Of a stretch of 64,000 nt of DNA, positions 27,500-35,995 are shown in pieces. Both the position numbers and the translations under genes were made by a program. This DNA comes from Limnobaculum eriocheiris (GTDB taxonomy: Bacteria; Pseudomonadota; Gammaproteobacteria; Enterobacterales; Enterobacteriaceae). Position 1 is the stretch's first letter. Each line of letters opens with the position of its first letter. The stretch is from contig NZ_JAJNAG010000005.1 in NCBI RefSeq assembly GCF_021010575.1, positions 62,001 to 126,000 on the forward strand. Reading direction: 5' to 3'. Under the pieces are notes generated by a model that saw only the letters and a list, made by a program, of their open reading frames with translations, ran no database searches and was not told where the DNA came from.

Positions 27500-27839
27500 G
27501 TCCACGCTTTGGCCATTTATGGCCTCTATTACTTTGTCTATTGCAGGTAGCGGTTTAATGGCCAGCTGGCTCTTAATGAAAACACTCGAACCCATCCACA
27601 GCCAGTTGGCGTTAAGTACGCCTATTGCAGTCGTGGATTTTGGGGAGGCGGTGTTGTCACTGGGCCCCAATGCCAGCGAACAAGACATCGAATCTAGGTT
27701 GCTTCAGACCAATCAGCAAATTGAAAAGCTAAAAGCAGCCGGTTTTATCGTGCTGGATGCCCAAGCGGTGGTGGGTGCTGATGATTCCGTATTTGTGCCA
27801 GTAGGCTCAAAGGAGGTGTCTCATGCAGATACTCCGTAA
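27492..27839 (+). CDS. TrbI-like small membrane protein
   Basis: This 115-residue protein has one N-terminal membrane segment (about 8-30, PFMASITLSIAGSGLMASWLL) and a helical periplasmic region (EQDIESRLLQTNQQIEKLKAAGFIVLDAQAVV). Size, topology and place between traC and the S26-type peptidase gene fit the F-type TrbI family, which affects pilus length; this is a position-based call. It overlaps traC by eight bases and trhF by 17. No enzyme motif is visible. Confidence 0.65.
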   Translation: MNKSTLWPFMASITLSIAGSGLMASWLLMKTLEPIHSQLALSTPIAVVDFGEAVLSLGPNASEQDIESRLLQTNQQIEKLKAAGFIVLDAQAVVGADDSVFVPVGSKEVSHADTP

Positions 27840-28335
27840 AAGAATGCCTTGGCGGCCATATCTCATCCGGTTGACTGTTCTTGCGTTAATCATGGCCTTG
27901 GTAGGCACCTACGCCATGATGCGCTACCGAATAGGTATTGATACCCAGCAAGAGCGCTGCCTTCCTGATACCACGGTATATCTGATTGACCTATGGAATA
28001 AAGAGCCCGTTAAGGATGGTCTGTATGCCTTCAACTCAAAAGGACTCGCTCCGTTATATAACGACGGTACTCGGATGCTGAAACGTCTAACAGGGATGCC
28101 AGGGGATGAAGTCAAGGTGACGCCTGAGCATGTGCTGGTGAATGGTGCTGAAGTCTCTACCGGCATGGCATTAGCCCAGCGTCTTGGTGTGGATGAAACA
28201 GAATTTAGCCGCTCATTGACGCTGCAAGAAAACGAGTATTGGTTTTCCGGTGAGGCCGCAACGAGTTTCGACTCCCGTTATTGGAATGCCGTTAAGCGCG
28301 AGCAGATTGTCGGTCGCGCTTGGCCGCTTTGGTAG
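27823..28335 (+). CDS. trhF: TrhF, S26 signal-peptidase-like transfer protein
   Basis: This 170-residue protein has one membrane segment at about 14-32 and a periplasmic S26 peptidase-like domain. LKRLTGMPGDEV near residue 88 carries the catalytic lysine region, and SFDSRYWNAV near 150 is the conserved C-terminal box. The usual nucleophile stretch (S-x-P type) appears as ERCLPDTT, with Cys where the serine is expected. TrhF is thought to process or cyclise pilin. It lies within the traC-traW run with overlaps on both sides. Confidence 0.82.
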   Translation: MQILRKRMPWRPYLIRLTVLALIMALVGTYAMMRYRIGIDTQQERCLPDTTVYLIDLWNKEPVKDGLYAFNSKGLAPLYNDGTRMLKRLTGMPGDEVKVTPEHVLVNGAEVSTGMALAQRLGVDETEFSRSLTLQENEYWFSGEAATSFDSRYWNAVKREQIVGRAWPLW

Positions 28336-28345
28336 GAGGTGGATG

Positions 28346-29470
28346 ATGAGAAGACTATGCCTCTTATTTTTGTTGGTTGCTCCATTGGCTTGGGTGCAAG
28401 TGTCCTGGGCACAAGAGCCTTATCCGTTGTCTGACGAGGACAAAAAGATCGTCGAAATGAGCCGCAGCATTTTACAAAGTGCTGTGGATGGTTCATCTGA
28501 ATTTATAGAGCCTTTTGCACCGGTTGAACAACCTGCGTCGCTCAAACACAGCGATGAATGGTTGATGTTTGCGTCGTCCTCACTGGGGGATTCGTCACTG
28601 AAGCAGCTTTTCAAAGAGGCCAGTGCTACCGGCGCTATTGTGTTGTTTCGGGGAATTCCTGAAGGAAAGACCTTGGGGGCGGCTATCCGTGATTGGCATA
28701 CGCTGATGACAGGGCTTGATCCTGTTCCTCAGGTTCGAATCGATCCGAAAGCCTTTGTGCACTGGCGGGTGACTAGCGTCCCTGCCATTTTCCGCATAGA
28801 AGATGACAAGGTGACTGCAAGTGCACTAGGGGTTTACAGCAAGGACTGGTTGCAGCGTCAAATTGAAACAGGCAATACCGGTTCATTGGGTCAACGCGGT
28901 CCAATTCATTCGATTATAGAACCTGATTTGATGCAAGTGGCGATGCAGCGTTTACAGTCTATTGACCTGGGCGCGTTAAAGAAAAAAGCCATTGAGCGTT
29001 TCTGGTCTCGCCAAACATTTACTGACTTACCCAAAGCCACGCAGTATCGGATAAGAACGGTTGATCCAACCATCGTCTTGCAGCGGCCACTATTGGATGC
29101 CAATGGCCGAACATTGATCCCAGCAGGAACGCGTATTAACCCGCTCAAAGCCTTGCCATTTACTCAGCAGCTCGTGGTGTTTAATGCGTCGGACGCTGAA
29201 GAAGTGGACGCAGTTGCGCATTGGCTTGAGACGCAAGATAGGACACTGCGCCGCATTACGCTTATCACCACGCAGCTCGACCGTGCGCAAGGCTGGAATC
29301 GCCTCAATGCGATCGAAAAGACATTGGACAGTCCGGTTTACCTTCTCAATGCCTCGCTAAAGCAGCGCTTTGATCTGCAAGTCACCCCATCGTTTGTTCA
29401 AGCAAAGGGACTCGCGTTTGAAATAGAAGAAATTCCAGCAAAGGAGCTTGTTCATGAAAAAGCTCAATAA
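28346..29470 (+). CDS. traW: TraW with N-terminal TrbC-like domain
   Basis: The product is 374 residues from ATG 28346, six bases after AGGAGG; the adjacent ATG 28343 is possible. A signal peptide ends at SWAQ (about 22). Residues 60-170 (WLMFASSSLGDSSLKQLFKEA, VVLFRGIPEG, VRIDPKAF, VTSVPAIF) match TrbC of F-type systems; the rest (residues 210-374) matches TraW. Such TrbC-TraW fusions act in the periplasm in pilus assembly. The gene overlaps traU by 17 bases. Confidence 0.88.
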   Translation: MRRLCLLFLLVAPLAWVQVSWAQEPYPLSDEDKKIVEMSRSILQSAVDGSSEFIEPFAPVEQPASLKHSDEWLMFASSSLGDSSLKQLFKEASATGAIVLFRGIPEGKTLGAAIRDWHTLMTGLDPVPQVRIDPKAFVHWRVTSVPAIFRIEDDKVTASALGVYSKDWLQRQIETGNTGSLGQRGPIHSIIEPDLMQVAMQRLQSIDLGALKKKAIERFWSRQTFTDLPKATQYRIRTVDPTIVLQRPLLDANGRTLIPAGTRINPLKALPFTQQLVVFNASDAEEVDAVAHWLETQDRTLRRITLITTQLDRAQGWNRLNAIEKTLDSPVYLLNASLKQRFDLQVTPSFVQAKGLAFEIEEIPAKELVHEKAQ

Positions 29471-30482
29471 TACGTATCGTCTGTTGCGGACTCTCGTTGT
29501 CATGTTTGTCCTAAGCGCATCTATTCCTGCAAAAGCCGAATTGACCTGCCCAGACGCGGGGTTATTGTCCGGCAAGTTGCTGACGGATGTTTGCTGGTCA
29601 TGCATTTTTCCTATCCGGGTTGCCGGTCTTCCTCTTGGCTCTGGCAATGTCCCAAGCGGCGCATCAAACAAGTCATTTTGCTTATGCGAAGACAACTTAG
29701 GTGTGCCAAGGCCAGGTATTGTTACCAGCATGTGGGAGCCAGCGCGTTTGATTGAACTGGTCAGAACGCCAGGTTGTTCGCCTTCACTGGGAGGGATTCG
29801 CTTACCGTTAGGTGATAGGCGATTGCAAGGTGGTCATGGTGAGGGTGAATACGATACCGGTGATCTTGCTTTCTACCATTACCATTATTACGCCTTTCCG
29901 CTTTTGGTCATGCTCGATTTGTTCATGGATGGCAATTGCAATGCCGATGGTTACATGGACTTTGACTTGATGTATTTGTCGGAATTGGACCCAACATGGC
30001 TGAACGATGAACTGGCCTTTTTTACTCAGCCTGAAGCGGCTGCCGTTGCTAATCCATTGGCTATATCTGCTTGTACCGCTGACGCTGCTTCATCAACGCT
30101 TGGTAAACCCATCGACCAGTTGTTTTGGTGTGCTGGCAGTTGGGGCCATCTCTACCCGTTATCTGGCCACACATTAGCCTTTGGCTCATTAGCAGAAAAC
30201 ACCAGCCATTTAGCGGCGCGAGCAATCGCGGCTCAACACAGGCGTGGTCTTGCAAGGCGAACAATGGGGAACAGTGCGCTATGCCGACCTGTTATCGAAC
30301 CCATGCTGCCGAAATCCCAATACAAGATGAGTATGTTCTTCCCTGTACCGGAAACTGAAAGTGCACATGTCATCGGTGAAAGCACCATGAAATGGGGAGA
30401 GTGGCGAACGATCCCCGGTGCCGGTGAAGATGCGCTCTACATTTTGTGGCGCTGGCAAGACTGCTGTAACTCGGGAGGTTAA
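29454..30482 (+). CDS. traU: TraU, DNA transfer protein
   Basis: TraU has 342 residues from ATG 29454 behind AAGGAG. A signal peptide ends at KAEL (about residue 24). The mature protein is rich in cysteine (about ten: CPDAG, CWSCIFP, CLCEDN, CNADG, CTADA, CAGSWG, CCNSGG), as in TraU of F, where disulfides made by Dsb proteins are needed. It acts in the periplasm in DNA transfer. traN starts two bases later. Confidence 0.93.
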   Translation: MKKLNNTYRLLRTLVVMFVLSASIPAKAELTCPDAGLLSGKLLTDVCWSCIFPIRVAGLPLGSGNVPSGASNKSFCLCEDNLGVPRPGIVTSMWEPARLIELVRTPGCSPSLGGIRLPLGDRRLQGGHGEGEYDTGDLAFYHYHYYAFPLLVMLDLFMDGNCNADGYMDFDLMYLSELDPTWLNDELAFFTQPEAAAVANPLAISACTADAASSTLGKPIDQLFWCAGSWGHLYPLSGHTLAFGSLAENTSHLAARAIAAQHRRGLARRTMGNSALCRPVIEPMLPKSQYKMSMFFPVPETESAHVIGESTMKWGEWRTIPGAGEDALYILWRWQDCCNSGG

Positions 30483-30484
30483 CC

Positions 30485-33400
30485 ATGAAACCAACACTTT
30501 TTACCCGAGTTTTAGCGGGTGTTTTATCAATCACTATGGCGTGCTTGCCCTTACATGGTGTGGCCGCTGATGTGCAGCGCCAATCCGGCCTAAGCGGACA
30601 ACAAGATGGTAAGCAATTACTGCAAAATTGGACGATGCCCGCACTTAACGGTAATACATTGTTGGTGCCGAGTGGCAGTGGTAATGAGTCCATTAACTTG
30701 CAAGAGCTATTTCCTGGTATGGATCAAGGCTCATTAGATGTCTTAACGGGCGTTTACGGCTCTGATGCCAGCATAAATCAATTGGGGACGCAGCGCCAAG
30801 AGAGCATGGCATCCGAAAGTGGCGCTACGGGTGAGGCGTTTCGCTCGCTACAGCAAATCAAAGACAGGTCTCGGCCAGATATGGTCAATGATCCGCTTTG
30901 GGCATTAACTGACGCGGTTCAAACTGACCCCAATCTATTAACTCAAAGCTTCCCCGGCTGTGAGTCTCAAGGTGAAGGCAGCCCAAATTACCAGCAATGT
31001 GACAGGCTCAATACAGCGGTTAACAGCTGCACTATTACTCACGATTACACGGCAGGCATTATTGAGCATGTTTCAGGACCGATGAACCTTCGCTCTTGTG
31101 GTGAGGGGTGTCTTGAAGTTTGGATAGGACGTATTGGCGACAACTACTGGAGTGGTAGTTGTAAAGTGTTTGAACAGGCCATCACACTCAAAGTCGTGAA
31201 TCCCGACGCGATTACCTCAGCCGTACTTGAGTACGCCAAATGGGATGACTACATGCAAGTGTGGCTTGGTGATCAGAAAGTCTGGTCTGGGCCGAACAAT
31301 AACTTTCCACCAGAAACGGCTGGTCGCTGCGAGCTTAGTACCAGTTGGGAGCGCAATCCTAATACTGACTTAACCGCTAAGCTAAAAGCGGTAGAGCCCG
31401 GTTTAGAAGTGCCGGTAAAAATTCGCGTATCGGTAACGGGTAGTGGTGAGGGCTATGCACGCATCAAGGTGCGCTTTGATCCAACCAAGGTGGTGATGAA
31501 TGATAGTTGGTCACCACAGTCTTGTATCGAACAAGCAGCGGATATCCCGACGAAGTTTTCAGACTACAGCATTCAATGCACGGATCAGCCTTCTTCAACC
31601 AACGGATGTACGGTGGTCAATGGTGTTTCAGTTTGTGAATCCTACTTTGCCCCAAGCCCTGTGGCTGGCATATCGCCTTTGTGTCGGCGTGTACAAGTTA
31701 GTGTGGATGATGAAAGCTATAAGGGGATTGGAAATCAGGCCTGCCATGTGCTTGAAGCGAATCCTTCCTGTGGATTCATGTCGTCAGAATGTGCCGAAAC
31801 CAATGATAAAGGTGAATGCATTCGTTTTACCGATACCTATGACTGTGGATTGCAAACCAGCGATCCAAAGTGTGTGGTATCCAACCTTATGCCAAGTAGT
31901 TTTGAGGCCTGTGAGCCTACTCAGACGATTACGCCATTTACTGAAACCAAGCATGTACCGGATTATCAGGTGTGCGAGAAGATCAGCACGCTTACTCAGT
32001 GTCAGTTAGAGCGACGTGTATTCGCTGAAACCCATCAACAAAGCTGGTTCATTGAGCGCAGTTGCTTTAGCTCTGAAACGCTCAGCTTTGTTCCACAGCA
32101 CAGCAGCACTATGCAAACTGGAAACGCGACACTGAGGATTTTTGATAATCAAAATACTGAGATAAAAATCACCGAGTCGCCGTCCAAGGCAAATGGTTGG
32201 AAAACGACACTCTCACTGACGGGCAATAAGGAAACGGTGACTGAGACGAAACCGTCCATTAAATACCCTGAAATGACCTGTCCAAAAGGAACCTTTGTTG
32301 GTTCATTGTGTAAAGTCGTCAATGGGTCGATTATTTCGTGGCATGAACCTCAGGAGGTCACTCGTTCCAGATGTGAGTCCGGCTGGAACAAAGTCGATTT
32401 CGATACTTGCAGCCGAGAAGTTCAGAAGTGTTTGGCTCCTGCGAAACTGAGTGCTTCCTTGACCTTCTCTGGCAAATACTTAGAGCAAGACGTTGTTCAT
32501 CAATCAAGTGATCCGGGCATAGACCAATGCTTGATGCAAACGGATCAGTTTACTGCGGTGCAGTGGCAGTGTTTGGATACGGGCACAAAACGAATCGACG
32601 GGTTAACGGTTGGTAGTGGCGAGTTGGCCAATCTTGGGAGCCTTTATCCAGCGGTTGTTTCGTCTCCTGCTCATTTAACCAGTCGCGGCAGCTCTGATGG
32701 ACTGGGACTCTCATGCTGGTGGGCAAGAGCAACCTACAATGCTTCGACTGCTCATCCAGAGTTCAACATGGGCAGCTCAGATAGCTGGGTAGATGCCAAT
32801 GGTAATACGCAAACCATCGTCAATAACGGACAAAACACGACCACCAATACGTGTGCCGCGCTAGAGCAAAACCCAGCCTGCCAGTACGTCAGAACCGAAT
32901 GCACTGAAGGTGGGGCTGGTCATGAAGGCTTCTGCTATATCCAAAGTTTGGTGTATGACTGTGGACAAAGCGTTGAAGTGCAAAATGCACGAATGGAAAC
33001 TCAATTCAACTGTGAGGGCCCAGTTCGCTGCATGGGCACAGATTGTTTAGAGCCAGAGTCAATCAAGCAGGCTAACTTTGCAGAGGCCGCTGCGATGCTC
33101 AATGCTGCGCAGTTTATGACCAATGATATGTCATGCACGGGAGCTGATGGCCAAGATAACGTCGAGTGTACGGTCTTTATAGGTAATGCTGGCCAGTGCA
33201 AAAAAGCCGTTGGTGGCATAGTGGATTGCTGTGAAAAGCCAAGTGGCGTGTCGTTATCGGACTACATCACGATGATAGTGGCGGTTAACAAGCTTGATAC
33301 GGCAGTCATGGCCATGAATCCGTCTTCTGCAATCTATGGTTCGTGGAATACGCTTAGGGAACCGATCACGAGTACCTGGAGTGCGGTTAAAGAGCCTTTT

Positions 33401-34177
33401 GTGTCTGCATGGGACTCTCTCATGGGGGCTGGGCCATCAACGGCTGCTGGCGCGGGAGCGGAGCAAGCTGCGACTGGCTTTATGCAGGTGTTGACCAACA
33501 AAACGGCTGAGTGGGTAGGCTCTACCTTTGGTTCGGGGGCGCAATCGGCACTGTTTAGTAACGTTGGTGGCGCGGTTGGAGCCGATGGTGTTGTATCGGG
33601 TGGTAACTTTGCGCTGGGTGGCGCTGCGGGCGCGGTTCTGAGTACGGTTATGACGGCCTACATGATTTATTCAGTCACCATGATCCTCATTCAGCTTATC
33701 TGGAAATGTGAGCAGAGCGAGTTTGAAATGAACGCCAAGCGGGTATTGAAGAGTTGCCACTACGTAGGCTCTTACTGCAAGTCTAAGTTCTTAGGTGCCT
33801 GTGTTGAGAAACGGCAATCATATTGCTGCTTTACTTCGCCGCTTTCACGGATCATTCAAGAACAGGTACGTCCTCAATTGGGCCTTGGTTGGGGCAGTGC
33901 GAAGTCACCAAACTGTGAAGGTTTGACCGCGAGTCAGTTAAACCAGGTAGATTGGAGCCAAGTCAATCTCGATGAATGGATAGGTATCTTGTCGATAACA
34001 GGCAACCTACCCGAAGTACCGTCACTGGATATGGAAAGACTCACAGGCTCAGGAAGTACGCTAAACGTGGATGGAAACCGTCAGGGTGCCGCAGAAAGAG
34101 CCATTGAACGGCTAAACGGAATGGATGCCCAGAAATTACGCCAAGAGGCGACGGAAGAAATTTCGGGGAATAACTAG
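30485..34177 (+). CDS. traN: TraN, mating-pair stabilisation adhesin
   Basis: TraN has 1230 residues. A signal peptide ends near residue 28 (PLHGVAA). The protein is large and very cysteine-rich, with long Gly/Ser/Thr-rich beta regions and a hydrophobic segment near 1050-1080. The large size is typical of TraN in SXT/R391 ICEs. It sits in the outer membrane, contacts the recipient cell and stabilises the mating pair. It ends the dsbC-traN unit and is followed by variable hotspot 4. The many cysteines agree with the encoded DsbC and TraF. Confidence 0.93.
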   Translation: MKPTLFTRVLAGVLSITMACLPLHGVAADVQRQSGLSGQQDGKQLLQNWTMPALNGNTLLVPSGSGNESINLQELFPGMDQGSLDVLTGVYGSDASINQLGTQRQESMASESGATGEAFRSLQQIKDRSRPDMVNDPLWALTDAVQTDPNLLTQSFPGCESQGEGSPNYQQCDRLNTAVNSCTITHDYTAGIIEHVSGPMNLRSCGEGCLEVWIGRIGDNYWSGSCKVFEQAITLKVVNPDAITSAVLEYAKWDDYMQVWLGDQKVWSGPNNNFPPETAGRCELSTSWERNPNTDLTAKLKAVEPGLEVPVKIRVSVTGSGEGYARIKVRFDPTKVVMNDSWSPQSCIEQAADIPTKFSDYSIQCTDQPSSTNGCTVVNGVSVCESYFAPSPVAGISPLCRRVQVSVDDESYKGIGNQACHVLEANPSCGFMSSECAETNDKGECIRFTDTYDCGLQTSDPKCVVSNLMPSSFEACEPTQTITPFTETKHVPDYQVCEKISTLTQCQLERRVFAETHQQSWFIERSCFSSETLSFVPQHSSTMQTGNATLRIFDNQNTEIKITESPSKANGWKTTLSLTGNKETVTETKPSIKYPEMTCPKGTFVGSLCKVVNGSIISWHEPQEVTRSRCESGWNKVDFDTCSREVQKCLAPAKLSASLTFSGKYLEQDVVHQSSDPGIDQCLMQTDQFTAVQWQCLDTGTKRIDGLTVGSGELANLGSLYPAVVSSPAHLTSRGSSDGLGLSCWWARATYNASTAHPEFNMGSSDSWVDANGNTQTIVNNGQNTTTNTCAALEQNPACQYVRTECTEGGAGHEGFCYIQSLVYDCGQSVEVQNARMETQFNCEGPVRCMGTDCLEPESIKQANFAEAAAMLNAAQFMTNDMSCTGADGQDNVECTVFIGNAGQCKKAVGGIVDCCEKPSGVSLSDYITMIVAVNKLDTAVMAMNPSSAIYGSWNTLREPITSTWSAVKEPFVSAWDSLMGAGPSTAAGAGAEQAATGFMQVLTNKTAEWVGSTFGSGAQSALFSNVGGAVGADGVVSGGNFALGGAAGAVLSTVMTAYMIYSVTMILIQLIWKCEQSEFEMNAKRVLKSCHYVGSYCKSKFLGACVEKRQSYCCFTSPLSRIIQEQVRPQLGLGWGSAKSPNCEGLTASQLNQVDWSQVNLDEWIGILSITGNLPEVPSLDMERLTGSGSTLNVDGNRQGAAERAIERLNGMDAQKLRQEATEEISGNN

Positions 34178-34191
34178 AAGAAAAAATCTTT

Positions 34192-34219
34192 GTCAGCTCC
34201 AGTATATTTTGGAGCTGAC
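34192..34219. terminator. Inverted repeat between converging traN and UvrD genes
   Basis: A perfect ten-base stem, GTCAGCTCCA (34192-34201) with TGGAGCTGAC (34210-34219), lies between two convergent genes. On the minus strand it is followed a few bases later by TTTTTT (complement of 34181-34186). No T-run follows on the plus strand. It may stop transcription from one or both sides. The remainder of 34178-34318 shows nothing I can support. Confidence 0.5.
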
Positions 34220-34318
34220 ATCGCGCTAGATGTTGCATTATATGTAGTAAAGGGAACGTTTTTGAGGACGATTTATGGCTTTGCAAGTTTTGAACTGAGC
34301 AGTTTAGCTAATGACTTT

Positions 34319-35995
34319 TTAAATGTGCGTTAAATCGGTAATAAACTGTGCTGCATATTGAAGGTATTCCTGTTGTGGAGTTCGAATTACATCCCATCTT
34401 TTTGCATAGTTAAGAGGCCTGTCGCGTTGTTTGGCGTATGTAAGAACAAGCCGACGTTTGGCACGGGATACACCAACAAAGAAAGCACACCGATTAGCAT
34501 CTTGATCCCCAAAGAATATTTCGTTCTCAACGGCCATAATTATCGTTGAGTCGAACTCCAATCCTTTGCTCTTATGGATAGTCAGAATACGCACAGCCTG
34601 ATCATCAGAGAAACGAGTCAAGGCTTGAGGCAAATCGGGGGTAAGTTCAAGCAATTCTTCAATGCGTGCTTTGGTATCTCCCACAACTTCACCTAATCTG
34701 GCATGTGACTCATAGTCAGGCGAGAGAGCAACAAGAGTCTCCATTCCTATTTCCTTCAAAAATCCACACACAGAATCCCACCATCCTGAAAACGGTTCAT
34801 CCAACAACTCGGCCATGGCTATGATTTTTCGCTGTTCCTTGAAGAAGCTTTGGAAATTTTGCCTGACGCTAGACTGCACCTCATCATCGGCAAAGGGAAT
34901 CAATTGATTCATCAGCCGAATCCAGGCTTTGGGCTCTCGCTGGCCATAGAGACAGGACAAATAGTCAACAACGAGCCTTGCGGCAGGTTCGACAGTAATA
35001 TCCTGCATCTCCTGCTCATTCCGGTACGGTATTCCCCTAACTTCCAATGCCACCATCAGGTGATTGGCGTAAAGATCTAGTTGTTTGGACACTAATACGG
35101 CGATTTCGGATAACGGAACTTGTTCATTTCTTATCCATCCGGCAATCAAATCGGCCAAGTACTCAGCTTCTTCCTGGGCATTCTCGAATTGCCACGCGAA
35201 GACCTCTCCCTCTTCACCAGCAAGTTGGTGATCTGGCATGACGGAAGCCGGATCGAGCACGCGAATTATCTCGTTCTGCATCCGAAGCAGGCGTGGTTTT
35301 GAACGAAAGTTTCGGTACATGTTTAATGGGACCGCTGAAAAATCCCTAGCGAACGTTTGGAAAATTCCGTCCAAAGCACCTGCCCACCCCATGATTTTCT
35401 GCTTGGTATCACCGACAGCAGTGAGACGAATGCTTGTACCTTGGAAGGCTACCTTCACGAGTTCATACTGCTGATCCGTGCAGTCCTGGAATTCATCCAA
35501 GAAAACATCGCTGTAAGTTTGGCGTATGGCATTTCTTGCGACAGTGGAGGCCTTAAGAATTTGAATTGCTAGCGGTACAAGATCATGAAATGTAATTTGC
35601 CTTCTTGTGACTTTTCTTTCGCCAATCGAATAATCCAGATCAAGAGCATCATTACCAGTAAGCACTACTCGGAAACGATCAATAATACGCTTTGCAAACG
35701 CATGAAATGTGTAGCTATCAAAACGGGATGCCAATTCTTGTCCACAGCGTCGTTGGATTCGCTCCTTCAAGTTTTTGCTGGCGTCAACTTTGAAAGAGAT
35801 AGCGAGTATTCTCTTCGGATAACGGCAGGTTCCGGTTCGTAGGAGGAAGTCAGCTCTTTGTGCAAGCATTTCCGTCTTGCCTGCGCCCGGCCCCGCCGTC
35901 AATGCAAGACAGCGTGCTTGTTCCTTCGCAGCCCGCAGTGCATTGGGTTCAAGCGTTAGCCCATCCGAAGGCAGCCATGCATCTACAGCAATCAC
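34319..35995 (-). CDS. UvrD-like helicase, GajB-like partner (copy 1)
   Basis: This 558-residue SF1 helicase starts with GTG overlapping the stop of the OLD gene (GTGA). Walker A TAGPGAGKTEML is at residues 33-44, Walker B FLDEFQD near 166, motif III AVGDTKQKIMGWAG near 190, and motifs V/VI HKSKGLEFDS and VGVSRAKRRLVLTY near 475-515. Together with the adjacent OLD-family nuclease it forms a Gabija-like antiviral pair, in which the helicase senses DNA ends or nucleotide loss and works with the nuclease. The pairing and order (nuclease, helicase) fit Gabija; subtype is not settled by sequence reading. All helicase motifs are intact. Confidence 0.85.
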   Translation of the reverse strand: MIAVDAWLPSDGLTLEPNALRAAKEQARCLALTAGPGAGKTEMLAQRADFLLRTGTCRYPKRILAISFKVDASKNLKERIQRRCGQELASRFDSYTFHAFAKRIIDRFRVVLTGNDALDLDYSIGERKVTRRQITFHDLVPLAIQILKASTVARNAIRQTYSDVFLDEFQDCTDQQYELVKVAFQGTSIRLTAVGDTKQKIMGWAGALDGIFQTFARDFSAVPLNMYRNFRSKPRLLRMQNEIIRVLDPASVMPDHQLAGEEGEVFAWQFENAQEEAEYLADLIAGWIRNEQVPLSEIAVLVSKQLDLYANHLMVALEVRGIPYRNEQEMQDITVEPAARLVVDYLSCLYGQREPKAWIRLMNQLIPFADDEVQSSVRQNFQSFFKEQRKIIAMAELLDEPFSGWWDSVCGFLKEIGMETLVALSPDYESHARLGEVVGDTKARIEELLELTPDLPQALTRFSDDQAVRILTIHKSKGLEFDSTIIMAVENEIFFGDQDANRCAFFVGVSRAKRRLVLTYAKQRDRPLNYAKRWDVIRTPQQEYLQYAAQFITDLTHI

